From the NCBI GenBank assembly GCA_019314155.1, contig JAFCZV010000010.1:1-15866 (forward strand): a stretch of 15,866 nt of DNA, given 5' to 3'. Position numbers and translations under genes: made by a program. Below the pieces are notes generated by a model, which saw only the letters and a program-made list of their open reading frames with translations, had not been told where the DNA came from and did no database searches. This DNA comes from Deltaproteobacteria bacterium. Lineage in GTDB: Bacteria; Desulfobacterota; Desulfobacteria; Desulfobacterales; UBA11574. Below are positions 15,115 through 15,866 of this stretch, piece by piece (positions within the stretch are counted from its first letter, which is position 1; each line of letters begins with the position of its first letter).

Positions 15115-15723
15115 ATGGGGAATTTTGAGCCTAAAATTGTTGCTTTTTTGTGCAACTGGTGTGCTTACGCCGGGGCTGATCTGGCCGGGGTTTCACGCTT
15201 GCAGTATCCACCCAATATCAGAACGGTGCGCGTCATGTGTTCGGGCAGAGTCGATCCGCTGTTCGTGCTGGAAGCATTTAAGGATGGGTGCGACGGCGTG
15301 CTGGTGGCCGGGTGACATTTCGGTGATTGCCATTACCTGGAAGGTAATGTACAGGCCGAAAAAAAGATCCGTTTAACTCAAAAACTTTTTGAAATCGCCG
15401 GTATCGGGAAAGATCGGCTTCACTTGGCGTGGGTGTCATCTGCTGAGGCACAACGGTTTGTGGAGGTCGTCACCACGGTTACAGAATCGGTCAAATCCCA
15501 GGGGAAATTTGATCCGAAAGCCTTAAGCTCTGAACTGGCTGCAACAGAAATAACCCTGATTTATCAAGCAATTAAAGATGGAAGTACTTCCGTTAGAGAT
15601 ATAAATGAAAAAATCGGACTCGACCTTGAACGAATATCCTACCTTCTTGCAGATCTGGAAAAGACAAATAAGGTTGGGTTTACAGGGATGGAAGACAGTA
15701 AACCGGTTTTTGCAGTACTATAG
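15115..15723 (+). CDS. mvhD: Selenocysteine-containing MvhD subunit with a C-terminal extension
   Basis: A 202-residue protein starting at ATG 15115 after AAAGGGTGA. UGA at 15313-15315 is in frame at codon 67, replacing Cys in the family motif GVLVAGCHxGDCHY; translation through it continues the MvhD sequence exactly (HFGDCHYLEGN) to TAG 15721-15723. Other conserved cysteines are Cys13 and Cys16 (CNWC), Cys42 (MCSGRV) and Cys72 (GDC); the family binds a 2Fe-2S cluster and passes electrons between a hydrogenase or dehydrogenase and HdrA. Residues about 133-202 extend past the usual length of about 140; SVRDINEKIGLDLERISYLLADLEK looks like a winged-helix fragment. It follows hdrA after 69 bp and precedes another HdrA-like gene, so all three probably form one operon and complex. 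Confidence 0.92.
15313..15361 (+). promoter_or_regulatory. UGA selenocysteine codon with bacterial SECIS-like hairpin (mvhD)
   Basis: UGA at 15313-15315 is followed after 15 nt by a perfect 7-bp stem CATTACC (15331-15337) / GGTAATG (15343-15349) with loop TGGAA. An outer helix TTTCGG (15318-15323) / CCGAAA (15356-15361) can extend the structure across an internal loop. A G is present in the first two loop positions. The stem starts at the same distance from UGA as in hdrA, while the sequence differs, as expected for a structural constraint. Confidence 0.85.
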
Positions 15724-15809
15724 TCATGGTGTTCGCAAATCATTGGCGGACTTTCGGTATCGGCCAAATGATAAACGGCTGGTGGCAATGACACTTAGAG
15801 GGAGGAGAA

Positions 15810-15866
15810 ATGACTGAAAAAAGCGGATCGGTTATGGTTATCGGTGCCGGCATTGCAGGAATGCAG
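15810..15866 (+). CDS. HdrA-like FAD flavoprotein, 3'-truncated by the window edge
   Basis: Only 19 codons are visible: a start at ATG 15810 with a strong GGGAGGAG ribosome binding site, then MTEKSGSVMVIGAGIAGMQ. The GAGIAGMQ dinucleotide-binding turn is identical to that of the HdrA at 10615. It lies 86 bp after mvhD and in the same direction, so it is probably a second HdrA (or QmoA-like) subunit of the same operon. Whether it also carries Sec in the NDCSMC motif lies beyond the window. Confidence 0.7.
   Translation, partial: MTEKSGSVMVIGAGIAGMQ

Noticed and set aside
15424..15723. Separate small gene in the second half of mvhD
   Set aside because: It is the in-frame continuation of mvhD through the UGA at 15313 and has no start signal of its own.
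1..15866. CRISPR array, tRNA or rRNA genes
   Set aside because: No regularly spaced repeat series and no tRNA cloverleaf or rRNA-like stretch was seen on either strand.

Overview
The window looks like chromosomal DNA of a strictly anaerobic, probably sulfate-reducing deltaproteobacterium (Desulfobacterota, Desulfobacterales-like). The grounds are a large HdrA/MvhD flavin-electron-transfer locus, two in-frame UGA (selenocysteine) codons, a PAS sensor kinase with a cysteine motif, and an NtrC-type regulator beside a sigma-54 promoter. The taxonomic call is inference, since no marker gene is present.

Region 1 (1-2128) is accessory in character. It holds the 3' part of a metallo-beta-lactamase-fold hydrolase with a perfect 42-bp in-frame tandem duplication, a short MITE-like element flanked by direct repeats, a VapBC-type toxin-antitoxin pair (AbrB-fold antitoxin and PIN toxin, overlapping by 26 bp), and about 500 bp without a convincing gene. 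Region 2 (2129-4469, minus strand) is a pair of genes in one orientation: a PLP-dependent amino-acid decarboxylase followed by a calcineurin-like phosphoesterase. A second, nearly identical copy of the MITE-like element sits just upstream of the decarboxylase.

Region 3 (4919-9002, plus strand) is a likely operon: a soluble PAS-PAS-GAF histidine kinase, an NtrC/AtoC-family sigma-54 activator, and an archaemetzincin-type zinc protease that starts at TTG. Next comes a 308-bp non-coding stretch with a dyad that resembles an enhancer site and a near-consensus -24/-12 promoter (TGGCAC-N5-TTGCT). These precede a GcvH-fold protein with two Cys4 motifs at its N terminus and no lipoyl-lysine. A strong stem plus T-run terminator closes this unit.

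Region 4 (10615 to the window end) is the most interesting part. It begins with a 1476-residue electron-transfer flavoprotein laid out as HdrA - NfnB/GltD-like - HdrA - second HdrA, whose CxxC motif reads Cys57-Ser-Met-Sec60 through an in-frame UGA. It continues with an MvhD subunit with Sec67 and an unusual C-terminal extension, and then the first 19 codons of another HdrA-like flavoprotein. Both UGA codons are followed, at the same distance (apical stem beginning 16 nt downstream), by a stem-loop of the bacterial SECIS type. Naive ORF calling would break both genes. The set suggests a flavin-based electron-bifurcating or confurcating complex that links NAD(P)H, ferredoxin and a low-potential or thiol/disulfide partner. 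The neighbouring redox-sensor-like two-component system may control the GcvH-like protein next door.
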